Assembly (NCBI GenBank): GCA_013288895.1
Contig: JABDAY010000020.1
Span: 1-33,625, forward strand
Direction of reading: 5' to 3'
Origin: Chlamydiota bacterium
GTDB taxonomy: Bacteria > Chlamydiota > Chlamydiia > Chlamydiales > Rhabdochlamydiaceae
Length of the DNA: 33,625 nucleotides
In this document: positions 14,930 through 23,648 of the stretch, one piece after another
Layout: every line of letters begins with the position of its first letter
How positions within the stretch are numbered: position 1 is the first letter of the stretch
The notes under the pieces: model-generated
What the model was told of the DNA's origin: nothing
Seen by the model: only the letters and a program-made list of their open reading frames with translations
The model's database searches: none
Program-made: the position numbers and the translations under genes

Positions 14930-14952
14930 ATAATCTAAATTATTGGTATAAT
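14924..14952 (+). promoter_or_regulatory. Probable dnaX promoter, leaderless
   Basis: A perfect TATAAT (14947-14952) lies 7 bases before the dnaX ATG. A weak TTCTTC (14924-14929), 17 bases upstream, falls on the outer end of the palindromic repeat. The transcript would start at or next to the AUG, and no Shine-Dalgarno is visible. Confidence 0.45.
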
Positions 14953-14959
14953 TGCCATC

Positions 14960-16246
14960 ATGGATTATCAAATCATACCCAGAAGATTTAGGCCTCAAAC
15001 TTTTTCTAGTATTGTGGGTCAAGAGGTGATCGTAGCCACTTTGAAAAATGCGCTGCGTTCAAAAAAAATTGCGCAAGCTTACCTCTTTTATGGCACAAAG
15101 GGGACCGGTAAAACAACCCTTGCACGCCTTCTAGCGAAGGCTTTGAACTGCGAGCAATTAAGTGAGGATTTTGAACCCTGTAGCCTATGTCCATCCTGCA
15201 TCGATGTGGCCAAAGGACGCAGCTTAAACGTATTAGAAATCGATGGCGCCTCTAACCGGGGGATCGATGATATCCGGCAGATCAATGAAACCGTTGCCTA
15301 TGCTGCTATATCTGGTAAATTTAAAATTTATATTATAGATGAAGTCCACATGCTCACCAAAGAGGCCTTCAACGCCCTTCTTAAAGTACTCGAAGAGCCC
15401 CCTCCAAATGTAAAATTTTTCTTTGCTACCACCGAAATACACAAAGTCCTTCCAACAATCATCAGCCGTTGCCAACGCTTTGACCTCAATCGTCTCACCC
15501 CTAGTCAAATAAAAAATAAACTTCAAATGATCTGCGGGCAATTAAAAGTAGATATTGAACCAGAGGCCCTCTCTTTAATCTCACAAAGGGCCGACGGCTC
15601 CTTGCGCGACGCAGAATCTCTTTTGGACCAAATCGTCTCTTTTGAAGGCAAAAGGATCACCCGTGCTTTAGTCTCCTCCCAGCTGGGACTGCTGCCTAGG
15701 GAACAATTTTTTAAGTTGGACACAGCAATCCACTCCTGCGATCTCTCTTTTGCCTTTACTCTGGCAGAAGAGGTCAAGGATGTTGGCTATTTTTTTGATA
15801 TGCTCCTTGAGCATTTCCGCACCCTCCTCTGCTCTAAGTTTTTTAATGATAAGGAAAAGCAAGAATACCAGATCTCTTCCTCACTATACGATGAGTCCCA
15901 TCTTCTCTATATTCTCGATTACCTCATCGGCTGGACCCAAAAACTTACCAGGACCCCTTTCCAACGCCTCTACCTTGAGATGATCCTCCTCCACCTTATC
16001 CGCAGCCGCAGCCGGATCACCATCGATCAGCTCACGGAAAGACTCATCAAACTTGAAGCTGCACCGGAAAGAGTAGAAGTAGAAAAGCCGGCGTCTGCCC
16101 CCATTGAGCCTTCCATCGAGAAAAAATTATTAGAAGCAATTAAACCAAGCCCTTCTCCAGAGGTGAACAAGACCGCAGGAGCAAAATATGATACGATTAT
16201 CCGTTTTGCTGCTGTTGAACTGGAAGGCGTAATCAAGGAGGTCTAA
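14960..16246 (+). CDS. dnaX: DNA polymerase III subunit gamma/tau
   Basis: Clamp-loader ATPase that loads the sliding clamp during replication. The N-terminus RRFRPQTFSSIVGQ is typical. Walker A is GTKGTGKT at residues 45-52. A zinc module uses Cys64, Cys74, Cys77 and Cys80. Walker B is IYIIDEVH near 123-130, and the sensor region with the SRC arginine finger follows (TIISRCQRFDL). At 428 residues it is compact: the region after the ATPase and collar domains is a short Pro/Glu/Lys-rich tail, so a full tau-type extension is lacking. The ybaB gene begins one base after the stop, a pairing widespread in bacteria. Confidence 0.95.
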   Translation: MDYQIIPRRFRPQTFSSIVGQEVIVATLKNALRSKKIAQAYLFYGTKGTGKTTLARLLAKALNCEQLSEDFEPCSLCPSCIDVAKGRSLNVLEIDGASNRGIDDIRQINETVAYAAISGKFKIYIIDEVHMLTKEAFNALLKVLEEPPPNVKFFFATTEIHKVLPTIISRCQRFDLNRLTPSQIKNKLQMICGQLKVDIEPEALSLISQRADGSLRDAESLLDQIVSFEGKRITRALVSSQLGLLPREQFFKLDTAIHSCDLSFAFTLAEEVKDVGYFFDMLLEHFRTLLCSKFFNDKEKQEYQISSSLYDESHLLYILDYLIGWTQKLTRTPFQRLYLEMILLHLIRSRSRITIDQLTERLIKLEAAPERVEVEKPASAPIEPSIEKKLLEAIKPSPSPEVNKTAGAKYDTIIRFAAVELEGVIKEV

Positions 16247-16247
16247 A

Positions 16248-16547
16248 ATGGGTAGTGGTTATTCAAAAATGAAAAAACAAGCGCGTGCTTTTGAAGAGCA
16301 GTTTGGCAAAATGAAACAAACCATGAAGAGCACTGAAATTATTGGAATTAGCGGAAATGGTCTCGTTACAGTCACTCTTACAGGCGATAAAGAAGTCAAA
16401 GGGATTAAAATCAAACCTGAGTGCGTTGACCCCTCCGACGTAGAAGGACTCCAAGACCTGATCAAAGCTGCCTTCGAAGACGCCCATCGCAAACTCTCCG
16501 AAAACGAAAGCTCCATGCCACCGGGTATGCCCTTCAACTTTAGCTAA
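16248..16547 (+). CDS. YbaB/EbfC-family nucleoid-associated protein
   Basis: A 99-residue small DNA-binding protein. The family pattern is visible: an N-terminal helical MKKQARAFEEQFGKMKQTMK, the short strand segment IIGISGNGLVTVTLTGDKEVKGI, and a C-terminal helix ending with a Met/Pro-rich tail (MPPGMPF). YbaB proteins bind DNA as dimers and are often encoded next to dnaX and recR. AAGGAGG lies just before the ATG, within the dnaX end, so both are translated from one mRNA. Confidence 0.92.
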   Translation: MGSGYSKMKKQARAFEEQFGKMKQTMKSTEIIGISGNGLVTVTLTGDKEVKGIKIKPECVDPSDVEGLQDLIKAAFEDAHRKLSENESSMPPGMPFNFS

Positions 16548-16578
16548 GAAAGAAAAAATTCTCCCTTGTTTTTAATCT

Positions 16579-16608
16579 TTGACATTTTATCAGATCTTAA
16601 CATACAAT
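16579..16608 (+). promoter_or_regulatory. Strong σ70-type promoter of the P-loop effector-like gene
   Basis: A perfect TTGACA (16579-16584), an 18-base spacer and TACAAT (16603-16608), 40 bases before the start codon at 16648. It is among the best promoter matches in the window and lies between the conserved ybaB gene and an accessory gene. Confidence 0.7.
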
Positions 16609-16647
16609 CAGACCTTGAAGTGAAAAAACTTTACCAAGGAGATTAAA

Positions 16648-18030
16648 ATGGCACTTCCAGCTACAACATTGCAAAATCCACATTCAGCAGCTGCTGCTGC
16701 ATCTTCAGCTAGCGCTTCACCTGCAGGAGCAAGTCCTGCTTCTTCAGAAGCTCCACCTAAATCAGTTAGATTAGAAGCATTAGCAGCTCATGAGCCTAAT
16801 ATGAAGGTTTACGGCCCGAAAGCAACGGGCGCGGAAATTGATGCTGCTGTAGCAAAAAATGATTTTTTTGGATTAAGAAGACTCCTTAATAACACTGTTG
16901 CAACTGAGTGGGCATCCAAAAGCTTCGATTATCAACTAAGGTGCAAATTTTTTGATGCAGGTTCGAAGTTACAGGGACATTTTAGAAGCGAAATAGAGAA
17001 AATACAGACATGTAAAGGAGAGTACGCGCGTTTTTTAAATTCTCAGGATCTAGGGGTTTTAAGTGAACAAAGGGATCTGTTGTCCTTTGCTTCTGGAGGT
17101 CAAGGGCTTGAGAGTGGACGTATTTTTGGAAGAGTTGTTGTAGATTCTGTGGTTCAACCTTACGATGATAAATATCCGGGCAGAATGATGGCTCTGCCAC
17201 ATGACGCTATATTAGTAAGAGTAGGAGATAAAATTCCAGGAACAGACACTGTTTTAGCAGCGGGCGTTCTTGGTCTTGACAGTGATGGGAAACCTCAAGA
17301 AAAATATCGATGCAAAGTTGAGGGAGGTTTAGTGCTTCAAGAAAGAGTGGAGCTAAGAGCAAATATATTTAAACAGGCAATGGCACGACTTTCTACGTTA
17401 AGTGAACTTCTAACGCCGCGTATCGGTCAATTGGGTTATCCTGCAGAACTCAATCATGGTGTTGTTATCTTTTTAAGAGGAGAGCAATGCTCAGGAAAAT
17501 CTAAACTTCTATATAAATTTTTTGGCATGTCTCCAGATGATATTTTTGATACTAATAGCATAAGAGGACAGTTAGGTGGAGATTTGGCTCATCATGAAGC
17601 TGCTTCTATTTCTGATAAGATTTCTGATGAAACAAAAAGGTTACTGTTAAATACTATCAGCGTTAAAACACACACAAAAGACAGGGATTTAAATACTCTT
17701 ACGAAGACAGCACCAAACACAACGCACGTTATTGTGGATATTGCTATCGAAGAGGCAACTGCAGAGCGGCGTGTTGCGGAAAGAGCTCGTCCTATTTTAT
17801 CTAACGAGATTAAAAAAGGGCACAAGGAATCAGTGGCTAATCGACTAGTTGTTATTCAAAAGGCTTGCGAAAACCCCAGCATTAATTATAGATTGTATAA
17901 TTACGATGGGGAAGAACCGATACTCGTGACTGAAATTGTTAAGAAAAAGGTTATAGTTCATCAAGAAGAAATGCTTATGAAAGCTTTGGGAGGCAACCAG
18001 GACGCTTTTGCAAAACTTACTCTTCAATAA
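16648..18030 (+). CDS. P-loop (zeta-toxin-like?) protein, candidate secreted effector
   Basis: No family is firmly recognised. The 460-residue product opens with a striking Ala/Ser/Pro leader (about residues 12-38, almost only A, S, P and G). A middle region has no motif I know. Near the C-terminus is a P-loop preceded by a hydrophobic strand: VVIFLRGEQCSGKS at residues 272-285. Then come DDIFDTNSIRGQLGG and a later strand plus helix, HVIVDIAIEEATAERRVAER (residues 360-379). This order resembles zeta-toxin/polynucleotide-kinase-type P-loop kinases, where a strand with Asp after the P-loop binds the substrate, but the match is by pattern only. AAGGAG precedes the ATG. It interrupts the conserved ybaB-ptsI neighbourhood and overlaps the convergent ptsI end by 14 bases. 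Confidence 0.6.
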   Translation: MALPATTLQNPHSAAAAASSASASPAGASPASSEAPPKSVRLEALAAHEPNMKVYGPKATGAEIDAAVAKNDFFGLRRLLNNTVATEWASKSFDYQLRCKFFDAGSKLQGHFRSEIEKIQTCKGEYARFLNSQDLGVLSEQRDLLSFASGGQGLESGRIFGRVVVDSVVQPYDDKYPGRMMALPHDAILVRVGDKIPGTDTVLAAGVLGLDSDGKPQEKYRCKVEGGLVLQERVELRANIFKQAMARLSTLSELLTPRIGQLGYPAELNHGVVIFLRGEQCSGKSKLLYKFFGMSPDDIFDTNSIRGQLGGDLAHHEAASISDKISDETKRLLLNTISVKTHTKDRDLNTLTKTAPNTTHVIVDIAIEEATAERRVAERARPILSNEIKKGHKESVANRLVVIQKACENPSINYRLYNYDGEEPILVTEIVKKKVIVHQEEMLMKALGGNQDAFAKLTLQ

Positions 18031-19663
18031 GCCGAGCGATCTCCCTAGCGGTTGGCAACATGAGGGCTTTTTGGGCGAGGATTTGGGCGTCGGAAAACTT
18101 GGTGTTTTGGATCACTTTTTTGATGGCCGGGATGAAACGGGGAGAAGCGGAGAATTCTTTTATTCCCAGGCCTATTAGCAAGGGGATCAAAAGGGGATTA
18201 GATGCGATCTCTCCACAAATGGTGACAGGCTTTTGCAGTCCAGCTACTATATTGACCATGCGCAAAATACTAGGGTGTATTGGCTGAAAAAGTTCGTCAG
18301 TGTAGCTGCTTGCTCTATCAAGACCTAATGAATATTGGATCAAATCGTTGGTTCCAATTGAAAGGAAATCACACTCTTTGCTTAAAAAATCAGAAGTGAG
18401 TACGGCGGAAGGAAGTTCAATCATGCACCCTAAGGGGATTTTTTTATTGCTAATCTCGCTTAAGATTTTCTTAGACTCTAACAGCTCATGAATATCAGAA
18501 ATAAAAGGGAGAAGTATCCTTACATCGCCATGCTCTGTGGCTCTAGTCAAAGCGGAAAGTTGTGTTATAAAAATCTCCCTTCTTGTTAATAAAAATCTGA
18601 TTCCTCGAAGCCCTTCTAGCGGTTCTTTAAAAAATTCAACGTATTTATCTGCGCCCACATCGAATACTCTGAAAACAACAGGCAATCCCTTCATGCTTTG
18701 AATGATTTTGCAATAGATCTCATATTGCTCTTCTTCCGATGCAAAAAGAGAGACGTGATGTGAAAAAAGATATTCTGTACGGAAAAGACCAATCCCCTCT
18801 GCTCCAGATTCATGGATCAAGTCTAAATCATTTAAATTGCCAACATTGGCAAAAACTTTAATCTTATGGCCATCGATGGTCTCTGCTTTTTCAAGCACTA
18901 TAATTTCTTGTTTTTTTAATGCTGTCCGAATTTTTTTAGATGCAGCTAATGTTTTGGAAGTAGGATTTAGGATAACTTTTCCTTTTATTCCATTTAAAAT
19001 AAGAGGTGAAACAAGAATTTTACTTATATCGATCCCTGATACAAAAGGGATCCCCCTCCCCCTAGCTATAAGCGCTGCATGGGAATTTTCTCCTCCCTTT
19101 TCAGTAATAAACCCAATCGCGCATTCCACAGGCAGGGAAATCACATCAGAAGGAGTCAGAACACGAGCCACTAAAATCGAATTGTGAGGAATATCAATAA
19201 CAGCTTTTTTAGGTTTCTTTCCTAAATGTCTTAAGATCCTTTTTGATAAGTCATTAACGTCTGCCATTCTTTCTTGGAAAAAAAGATCTTTCGTCGCGGA
19301 AAAAAACCGGTTTTCATAATCTGTGATGACTGATTTGAACACAGCCTCAGTATTTTGTTTCATCTGGCGTATTTTCTCTTCTACAGTCACAGTCATCATC
19401 GGATCTTTAAGCATCTGAATATGCGTGTCGATAATCGTCACTGCATCTTCAGACCCCTCTCCTTCAAGAGTACATTGAATAAGTTCTAGATCTTCTTTGC
19501 TTGAAAATAAAGCATTCCTATAGCGAGCAATCTCTTCATCTACCTCGCTAATAGTGATCTCAAATTCAGGGGTCTCTTCTTCTTGATTGCTAAGGAAAAA
19601 TGGGGTGCCAATGGCCACGCCCTCACTTAAAGATATACCATGAAGTATCTCCTCTTCTCTCAT
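18017..19663 (-). CDS. ptsI: PTS enzyme I (phosphoenolpyruvate-protein phosphotransferase)
   Basis: Enzyme I takes phosphate from phosphoenolpyruvate and passes it to HPr. The N-terminal HPr-binding helical region is followed by the phosphohistidine loop GGENSHAALIARGRGIPFV with His195. The C-terminal PEP-binding barrel shows GLFRTEYLF, RVFDVGADK, RGIRFLL and IELPSA, and the Cys-containing TICGEIAS. The length of 548 is close to the usual ~570. The start overlaps the ptsH stop by 4 bases. The gene end overlaps the accessory P-loop gene. Enzyme II components are absent here, so the chain probably serves regulation with HprK rather than sugar uptake, unless transporters lie elsewhere. Confidence 0.95.
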   Translation of the reverse strand: MREEEILHGISLSEGVAIGTPFFLSNQEEETPEFEITISEVDEEIARYRNALFSSKEDLELIQCTLEGEGSEDAVTIIDTHIQMLKDPMMTVTVEEKIRQMKQNTEAVFKSVITDYENRFFSATKDLFFQERMADVNDLSKRILRHLGKKPKKAVIDIPHNSILVARVLTPSDVISLPVECAIGFITEKGGENSHAALIARGRGIPFVSGIDISKILVSPLILNGIKGKVILNPTSKTLAASKKIRTALKKQEIIVLEKAETIDGHKIKVFANVGNLNDLDLIHESGAEGIGLFRTEYLFSHHVSLFASEEEQYEIYCKIIQSMKGLPVVFRVFDVGADKYVEFFKEPLEGLRGIRFLLTRREIFITQLSALTRATEHGDVRILLPFISDIHELLESKKILSEISNKKIPLGCMIELPSAVLTSDFLSKECDFLSIGTNDLIQYSLGLDRASSYTDELFQPIHPSILRMVNIVAGLQKPVTICGEIASNPLLIPLLIGLGIKEFSASPRFIPAIKKVIQNTKFSDAQILAQKALMLPTAREIARLIEE

Positions 19664-19929
19664 GCTTCACCAAACTTATTTTCAAAAGCTTCTTGAATTT
19701 TCGTCATAATTTCTTGTGCGTCATCTCCATCAGTAACAACAGTGATTAAGCTATTTTTCCTCGCGGCAAGCATAAGAATGCTCATAATGCTCTTTGCATT
19801 GATCGTCTCTTTTTTATAAGTGAAGCTCACAGAGGATTTCACAGACTGAAGCAATTTAGCAATGATAGTCGCGGGGCGAGCGTGCAAACCTAAATTGTTT
19901 TTAATTTTTACTTTGCAAGTGATTTTCAC
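19660..19929 (-). CDS. ptsH: Phosphocarrier protein HPr
   Basis: An 89-residue HPr. The phosphorylated His is in NLGLHARPA (His16), and the regulatory serine target of HPr kinase is in NAKSIMSIL (Ser47), both conserved. It lies between hprK and ptsI in one compact unit: its start is 29 bases inside the end of hprK, and its stop overlaps the ptsI start. Having both the His and Ser sites next to an hprK gene suggests phosphorylation at both. Confidence 0.95.
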   Translation of the reverse strand: MKITCKVKIKNNLGLHARPATIIAKLLQSVKSSVSFTYKKETINAKSIMSILMLAARKNSLITVVTDGDDAQEIMTKIQEAFENKFGEA

Positions 19930-20887
19930 GTATATGTTTCCAGTTCTGTTTTCTATTTTTCTGCTTCCTAGAAATCGTTTCCAAAAGCTTGGTATTAAAT
20001 TCTTTTGCTGAATTATAGCCCATCTCTTTAAGACGATGGTTTAAAACAATTGTTTCCAAAAGGAGCACCACATCTCTTCCTGGCTTTACAGGAAGTATGT
20101 GATAGGGCACTTTAACCCCTAAAATATCGCAATATTTATCATCCAAACCAATACGGTCATAAAAATGTCGATCATCCCATTCTTCTAGTTTCACTACAAT
20201 ATCGAGGCTTTTTTGATCCCTAACGCATACAGCGCCGTAAATATTGGCAACATTAATGATCCCAATCCCGCGGATTTCCATTAAATGTCGCGTAAGTTCT
20301 GGCCCTGATCCTTCCAGATAATACCCTTCCTGAACTTTCACCTTAACGACATCATCAGAAATAAGTCTATGCCCCCTTTCAATTAACCCCAGAGCGGCCT
20401 CGCTTTTTCCTACAGATGAATCTCCCTGAATGAGCACTCCTACTCCAAACGCTTCTACGAGAGTTCCATGGCAGGTCATGCTAAGGGCAAATTCTTCATT
20501 AAGAAAATAAGTGATCTTCGTGATTAGATTCATCGTGGTCATGCTAGAGCGAAAAAGAGGGATCCCATCTTTCTCACATGCCTCCACAAGCTCTTTAGGA
20601 GGGGTATGTTTGCGCGCAACAATAACTGCAGGTGTCTCTGCTGTTAAAATACCTTGCAATCTTTCAATCCGGGTTTTTTTATCTAAATCTCTTAAATAAA
20701 AAATCTCAACCTTTCCAAAAATAAGAATTCTCTTATAGGCGTGGTTCTTTAAATAGCCACAGAGACTTAATCCAGGTCTTTGGGCTTCAGGATGCTTCAT
20801 CACCCTTCTGATTCCTTTCTTTCCCGCGATGAGCTCAAGGCTCAGGCTCCTCTTGTACTTATTAAAAAAGTCTTCGACTACGTGCAT
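19901..20887 (-). CDS. hprK: HPr kinase/phosphorylase
   Basis: A 328-residue bifunctional enzyme that phosphorylates HPr on its regulatory serine and removes the phosphate again. The C-terminal catalytic domain shows CHGTLVEAFGVGVLIQGDSS running into the P-loop GDSSVGKS (residues 155-162). Then come RGHRLISDDVVKV with the catalytic Asp pair and the capping MEIRGIGIINVANIYG signature. The N-terminal ~130-residue domain with ARKHTPPKELVEACEKDGIPLF is also typical. The last ~20 residues are a basic Lys/Asn/Gln-rich extension. It is the first gene of the reverse-strand hprK-ptsH-ptsI unit and is divergent from ndh over 74 bases. No clear Shine-Dalgarno is visible. Confidence 0.95.
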   Translation of the reverse strand: MHVVEDFFNKYKRSLSLELIAGKKGIRRVMKHPEAQRPGLSLCGYLKNHAYKRILIFGKVEIFYLRDLDKKTRIERLQGILTAETPAVIVARKHTPPKELVEACEKDGIPLFRSSMTTMNLITKITYFLNEEFALSMTCHGTLVEAFGVGVLIQGDSSVGKSEAALGLIERGHRLISDDVVKVKVQEGYYLEGSGPELTRHLMEIRGIGIINVANIYGAVCVRDQKSLDIVVKLEEWDDRHFYDRIGLDDKYCDILGVKVPYHILPVKPGRDVVLLLETIVLNHRLKEMGYNSAKEFNTKLLETISRKQKNRKQNWKHIRENHLQSKN

Positions 20888-20961
20888 ATCCGTTGATTAT
20901 TTCCATAGACTTGCATTTTTTACAATGAAAGACGTACATTACGAAAAAAAGAGGCTAAATA

Positions 20962-22218
20962 ATGGGCTATCCAAAACTGGTTATTGTGGGGGGAGGGTTT
21001 GGCGGGCTTAATCTCATAAAGTCATTAAAAAAAGCTAAGTTCGATATTCTTCTTATTGATAAGACAAACCATCATCTTTTTCAGCCTCTTCTTTATGAAG
21101 TGGCCACCGCAGCGATCTCCCCAGGAGAAATTGCTGTGCCTCTTCGAGAAATTGTCAGAACAAACCAGCATGTTACCGTGATCATGGGCGAAGTGGCTCA
21201 TGTCGATAAAAATCTAAAGCAGCTTACATTGGGTAATGGAGACAAAATCAGCTACGACTTCCTAGTCCTTGCAGTGGGCTCAAGACACTCCTACTTTGGG
21301 AATGATCAATGGGAAGAGTTTGCGCCGGGGCTCAAAACAATCAACGATGCGATAAATATCCGAGAAAAAATTCTCGTCTCTTTTGAAAAAGCGGAAAGGA
21401 TGGATAGTCCACAAGAGGCCGCTAAATATTTAAACTTTGTTATTATTGGCGGAGGACCGACAGGTGTAGAAATGGCAGGGGCCATCGCGGAGATCGCCCA
21501 TAGAGCATTGTTTAAAAACTTCCGCCGGATCAAGCCGGAAAAAACAAAAATTTACCTTCTTGAGGCCTTTGATAGAATCCTTCCTCCCTATCCGGAAAAG
21601 CTTTCCCGCAGAGCACAAATAGATTTAGAAGAGCTTGGAGTCACAGTCGTAACAGGGAAAAAAGTTGTCGACGTAACCTCGGAAGGAGTTTACGTGGAAG
21701 GGGGCTTTTACCCTTCCAAAAATGTGATTTGGGCAGCAGGCAACCAAGCCTCTCCCCTATTAAAAACCTTAAATGTCCCGTTAGACAGAGCCGGTCGGGT
21801 CATAGTAGAAAAAGATCTGACTATCCCAGGCCATCCAGAGATATTTGTCATTGGCGACGCCGCTAGTTTTATAGATGACAAAGGAAAACCCCTCCCAGGA
21901 ATCGCCCCCACAGCCATCCAAATGGGTAAATACGTTGGAAAAGTTCTAAAAAAAGGTAATCAACCCCCCTTCCACTATTTTGACAAGGGCTACATGGCAA
22001 CTATTGGGAAATTACGCGCCGTAGCAGTTGTCGGGAAACTCCAAATGTCAGGCTTTTTTGCTTGGGCAGCGTGGTGCTTTATCCACATCCTCTACCTCAT
22101 CGGTTTCCGCAACCGTTTCGCCGTCCTCACCGAGTGGTTCTACTGCCTCCTCACCGGAGAGCGCGGCGTTCGGGTAATCTACCACTCCATCGACAAAGAA
22201 CTCCCGAAGAAAGAATAA
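20962..22218 (+). CDS. ndh: Type II NADH dehydrogenase (NDH-2-like FAD oxidoreductase)
   Basis: A 418-residue non-proton-pumping NADH:quinone oxidoreductase. The first dinucleotide fold VIVGGGFGGL (residues 6-15) binds FAD. NHHLFQPLLYEVATA is diagnostic for this family. The second fold FVIIGGGPTGVEMAGAI binds NADH, and EIFVIGDAA plus the AIQMGKYVG stretch complete the FAD site. A C-terminal amphipathic/hydrophobic region around FAWAAWCFIHILYLIGFRNR would anchor it to the membrane surface. AGAGG precedes the ATG. It sits divergent from hprK and upstream of comEC within an otherwise conserved chlamydial gene order, so it may be a lineage-specific insertion there. Confidence 0.9.
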   Translation: MGYPKLVIVGGGFGGLNLIKSLKKAKFDILLIDKTNHHLFQPLLYEVATAAISPGEIAVPLREIVRTNQHVTVIMGEVAHVDKNLKQLTLGNGDKISYDFLVLAVGSRHSYFGNDQWEEFAPGLKTINDAINIREKILVSFEKAERMDSPQEAAKYLNFVIIGGGPTGVEMAGAIAEIAHRALFKNFRRIKPEKTKIYLLEAFDRILPPYPEKLSRRAQIDLEELGVTVVTGKKVVDVTSEGVYVEGGFYPSKNVIWAAGNQASPLLKTLNVPLDRAGRVIVEKDLTIPGHPEIFVIGDAASFIDDKGKPLPGIAPTAIQMGKYVGKVLKKGNQPPFHYFDKGYMATIGKLRAVAVVGKLQMSGFFAWAAWCFIHILYLIGFRNRFAVLTEWFYCLLTGERGVRVIYHSIDKELPKKE

Positions 22219-22280
22219 GAAATCGAAAAAAAATATTTTCGCTGTATAAAAGAAGGAATTGTATAAACTTGCCCAAAAAT

Positions 22281-23648
22281 ATGACTAAAAAATATCCGGC
22301 GCTTTATGTGGGGTTGCACATGCTTCTTGGGTGTGCGTGGGGTGCCGGGATACGGATGCCGGTTGTGTATGTTTTGCTGGCGCTTTGGTTTCCTTTTAGG
22401 GAGAAGTGGCAGATTGTTAAGGGATTGGTTTTTTTTGTATTGGCTTTGTTGTATAGCCTTCCCCGGCCCACTGAGGACAATCGGTTTGTGATTTCGTCGG
22501 TTTCGATTTACCATTCTCCGTTTAAGCAAACGGGGTATCTCTATAAGGGAAAATGGAATAACGTCCCCCATAGTGTCATTTCCAAGCATCATTATGTGGT
22601 GAATTGCGATTATTGGATGGAGGGTAAGGATTGGAAAGAGGTGCCTGGGAGTTTTAGCTTTGCGGAAATGAGGTTTCAGTGCAAAGAAGCTTTAAGAAAA
22701 TACCTTAAAAGACATATCTCCGATGCAAAAGTACAAGCCTTCTTATGCTCACTCGCAACAGGAGAAATTGAAGAAAGGACCCTTGCATTTGAATTTAGTA
22801 GACTCGGGCTTTCTCATATTTTAGCTATTTCTGGATTTCACTTTGGGCTGATTGCGTTTTTCTTTTCCTTTATTTTAAAATTTTTTTTCTCCCCAAAGAA
22901 GACTGCCTTTTTTCTCTTATGTATTATCACAGGCTATTTCTTTTTTATGGGAAACGCTCCTTCTGTTCAAAGGGCTTGGATTGCCATTACAATGGCTCTG
23001 TTAGCGCAGCTTTTCAATTTACGCTATAGTTCTCTAAATGCCCTCGGAGCTGGGTTGATTATCGCTATAACCCTAGATCCCTATGTGGTTTCCCATTTGG
23101 GCTTTCAGCTCAGTTTTCTATGTACTCTTGCAATTTTGCTTTTGTATCCCCTGTGCGAAAAGAGGATGCGCTGGGTTTTCCCTAAAAAAAGTCTCACAGA
23201 GACCTTAAAATTTTCAAGTTTGGATAAATATGGATATATTGTGACCACTTTTCTTCGAAAGGCTCTCGCCTTAAATTTTGCTGTCCATCTGGTAGCGCTG
23301 CCAACCCTTTTGTACCTTTTTCACAAATTTCCCTTGAGCAGCTTCGCTTATAATCTCTTTTTTCCCATAGGAGTGACCATTTCCTTATTCTTACTCATTC
23401 TTTCTTTTGCACTCCCCTTCTTGCATCAGATCAATAGCTATTTCACCTCAGGCTTGTTGCATATAAGCTCTAATCCCTTGCCGCTATTTGATGTTTATGT
23501 TTACTCCGATTGGATCACTGTTGATCTGCTTTTCCTTTTTTTCGGGATTCTGCTATTATGCAACACTCTCCAGATGAAAAAAGATAAATCTGTCCTCATT
23601 TTTACCCCGCATTTAATTGTTGTCTTAGCTGCTGTATTTCTGCGATAG
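22281..23648 (+). CDS. comEC: ComEC/Rec2-family competence protein, short form
   Basis: An inner-membrane channel protein for DNA uptake. After two or three N-terminal hydrophobic spans and a small soluble part comes the ComEC core: RLGLSHILAISGFHFGLIAF (near residues 175-195), then FMGNAPSVQRAWIAI, then repeated spans. It ends at ~455 residues shortly after the last spans and lacks the C-terminal metallo-beta-lactamase nuclease-like domain of long ComEC proteins, as in other minimal versions. The ATG at 22281 is favoured; an in-frame TTG at 22269 has AAGGAA upstream and could be the true start. In Chlamydia a comEC gene lies downstream of ptsH, matching this context. Its 3' end overlaps the convergent AAA+ gene by 47 bases. 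Confidence 0.88.
   Translation: MTKKYPALYVGLHMLLGCAWGAGIRMPVVYVLLALWFPFREKWQIVKGLVFFVLALLYSLPRPTEDNRFVISSVSIYHSPFKQTGYLYKGKWNNVPHSVISKHHYVVNCDYWMEGKDWKEVPGSFSFAEMRFQCKEALRKYLKRHISDAKVQAFLCSLATGEIEERTLAFEFSRLGLSHILAISGFHFGLIAFFFSFILKFFFSPKKTAFFLLCIITGYFFFMGNAPSVQRAWIAITMALLAQLFNLRYSSLNALGAGLIIAITLDPYVVSHLGFQLSFLCTLAILLLYPLCEKRMRWVFPKKSLTETLKFSSLDKYGYIVTTFLRKALALNFAVHLVALPTLLYLFHKFPLSSFAYNLFFPIGVTISLFLLILSFALPFLHQINSYFTSGLLHISSNPLPLFDVYVYSDWITVDLLFLFFGILLLCNTLQMKKDKSVLIFTPHLIVVLAAVFLR

Noticed and set aside
14741..15022. Frames reading Arg-Ala-Arg-Thr repeats through the GC-rich palindromes
   Set aside because: They are translations of the GGGCAC repeat units on either strand, with the same artefact at all three copies.
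22062..22280. N-terminal extension of comEC from 22062
   Set aside because: It would overlap the end of ndh by over 150 bases and encodes a Pro/His/Arg-rich segment that is a frame shadow of ndh.
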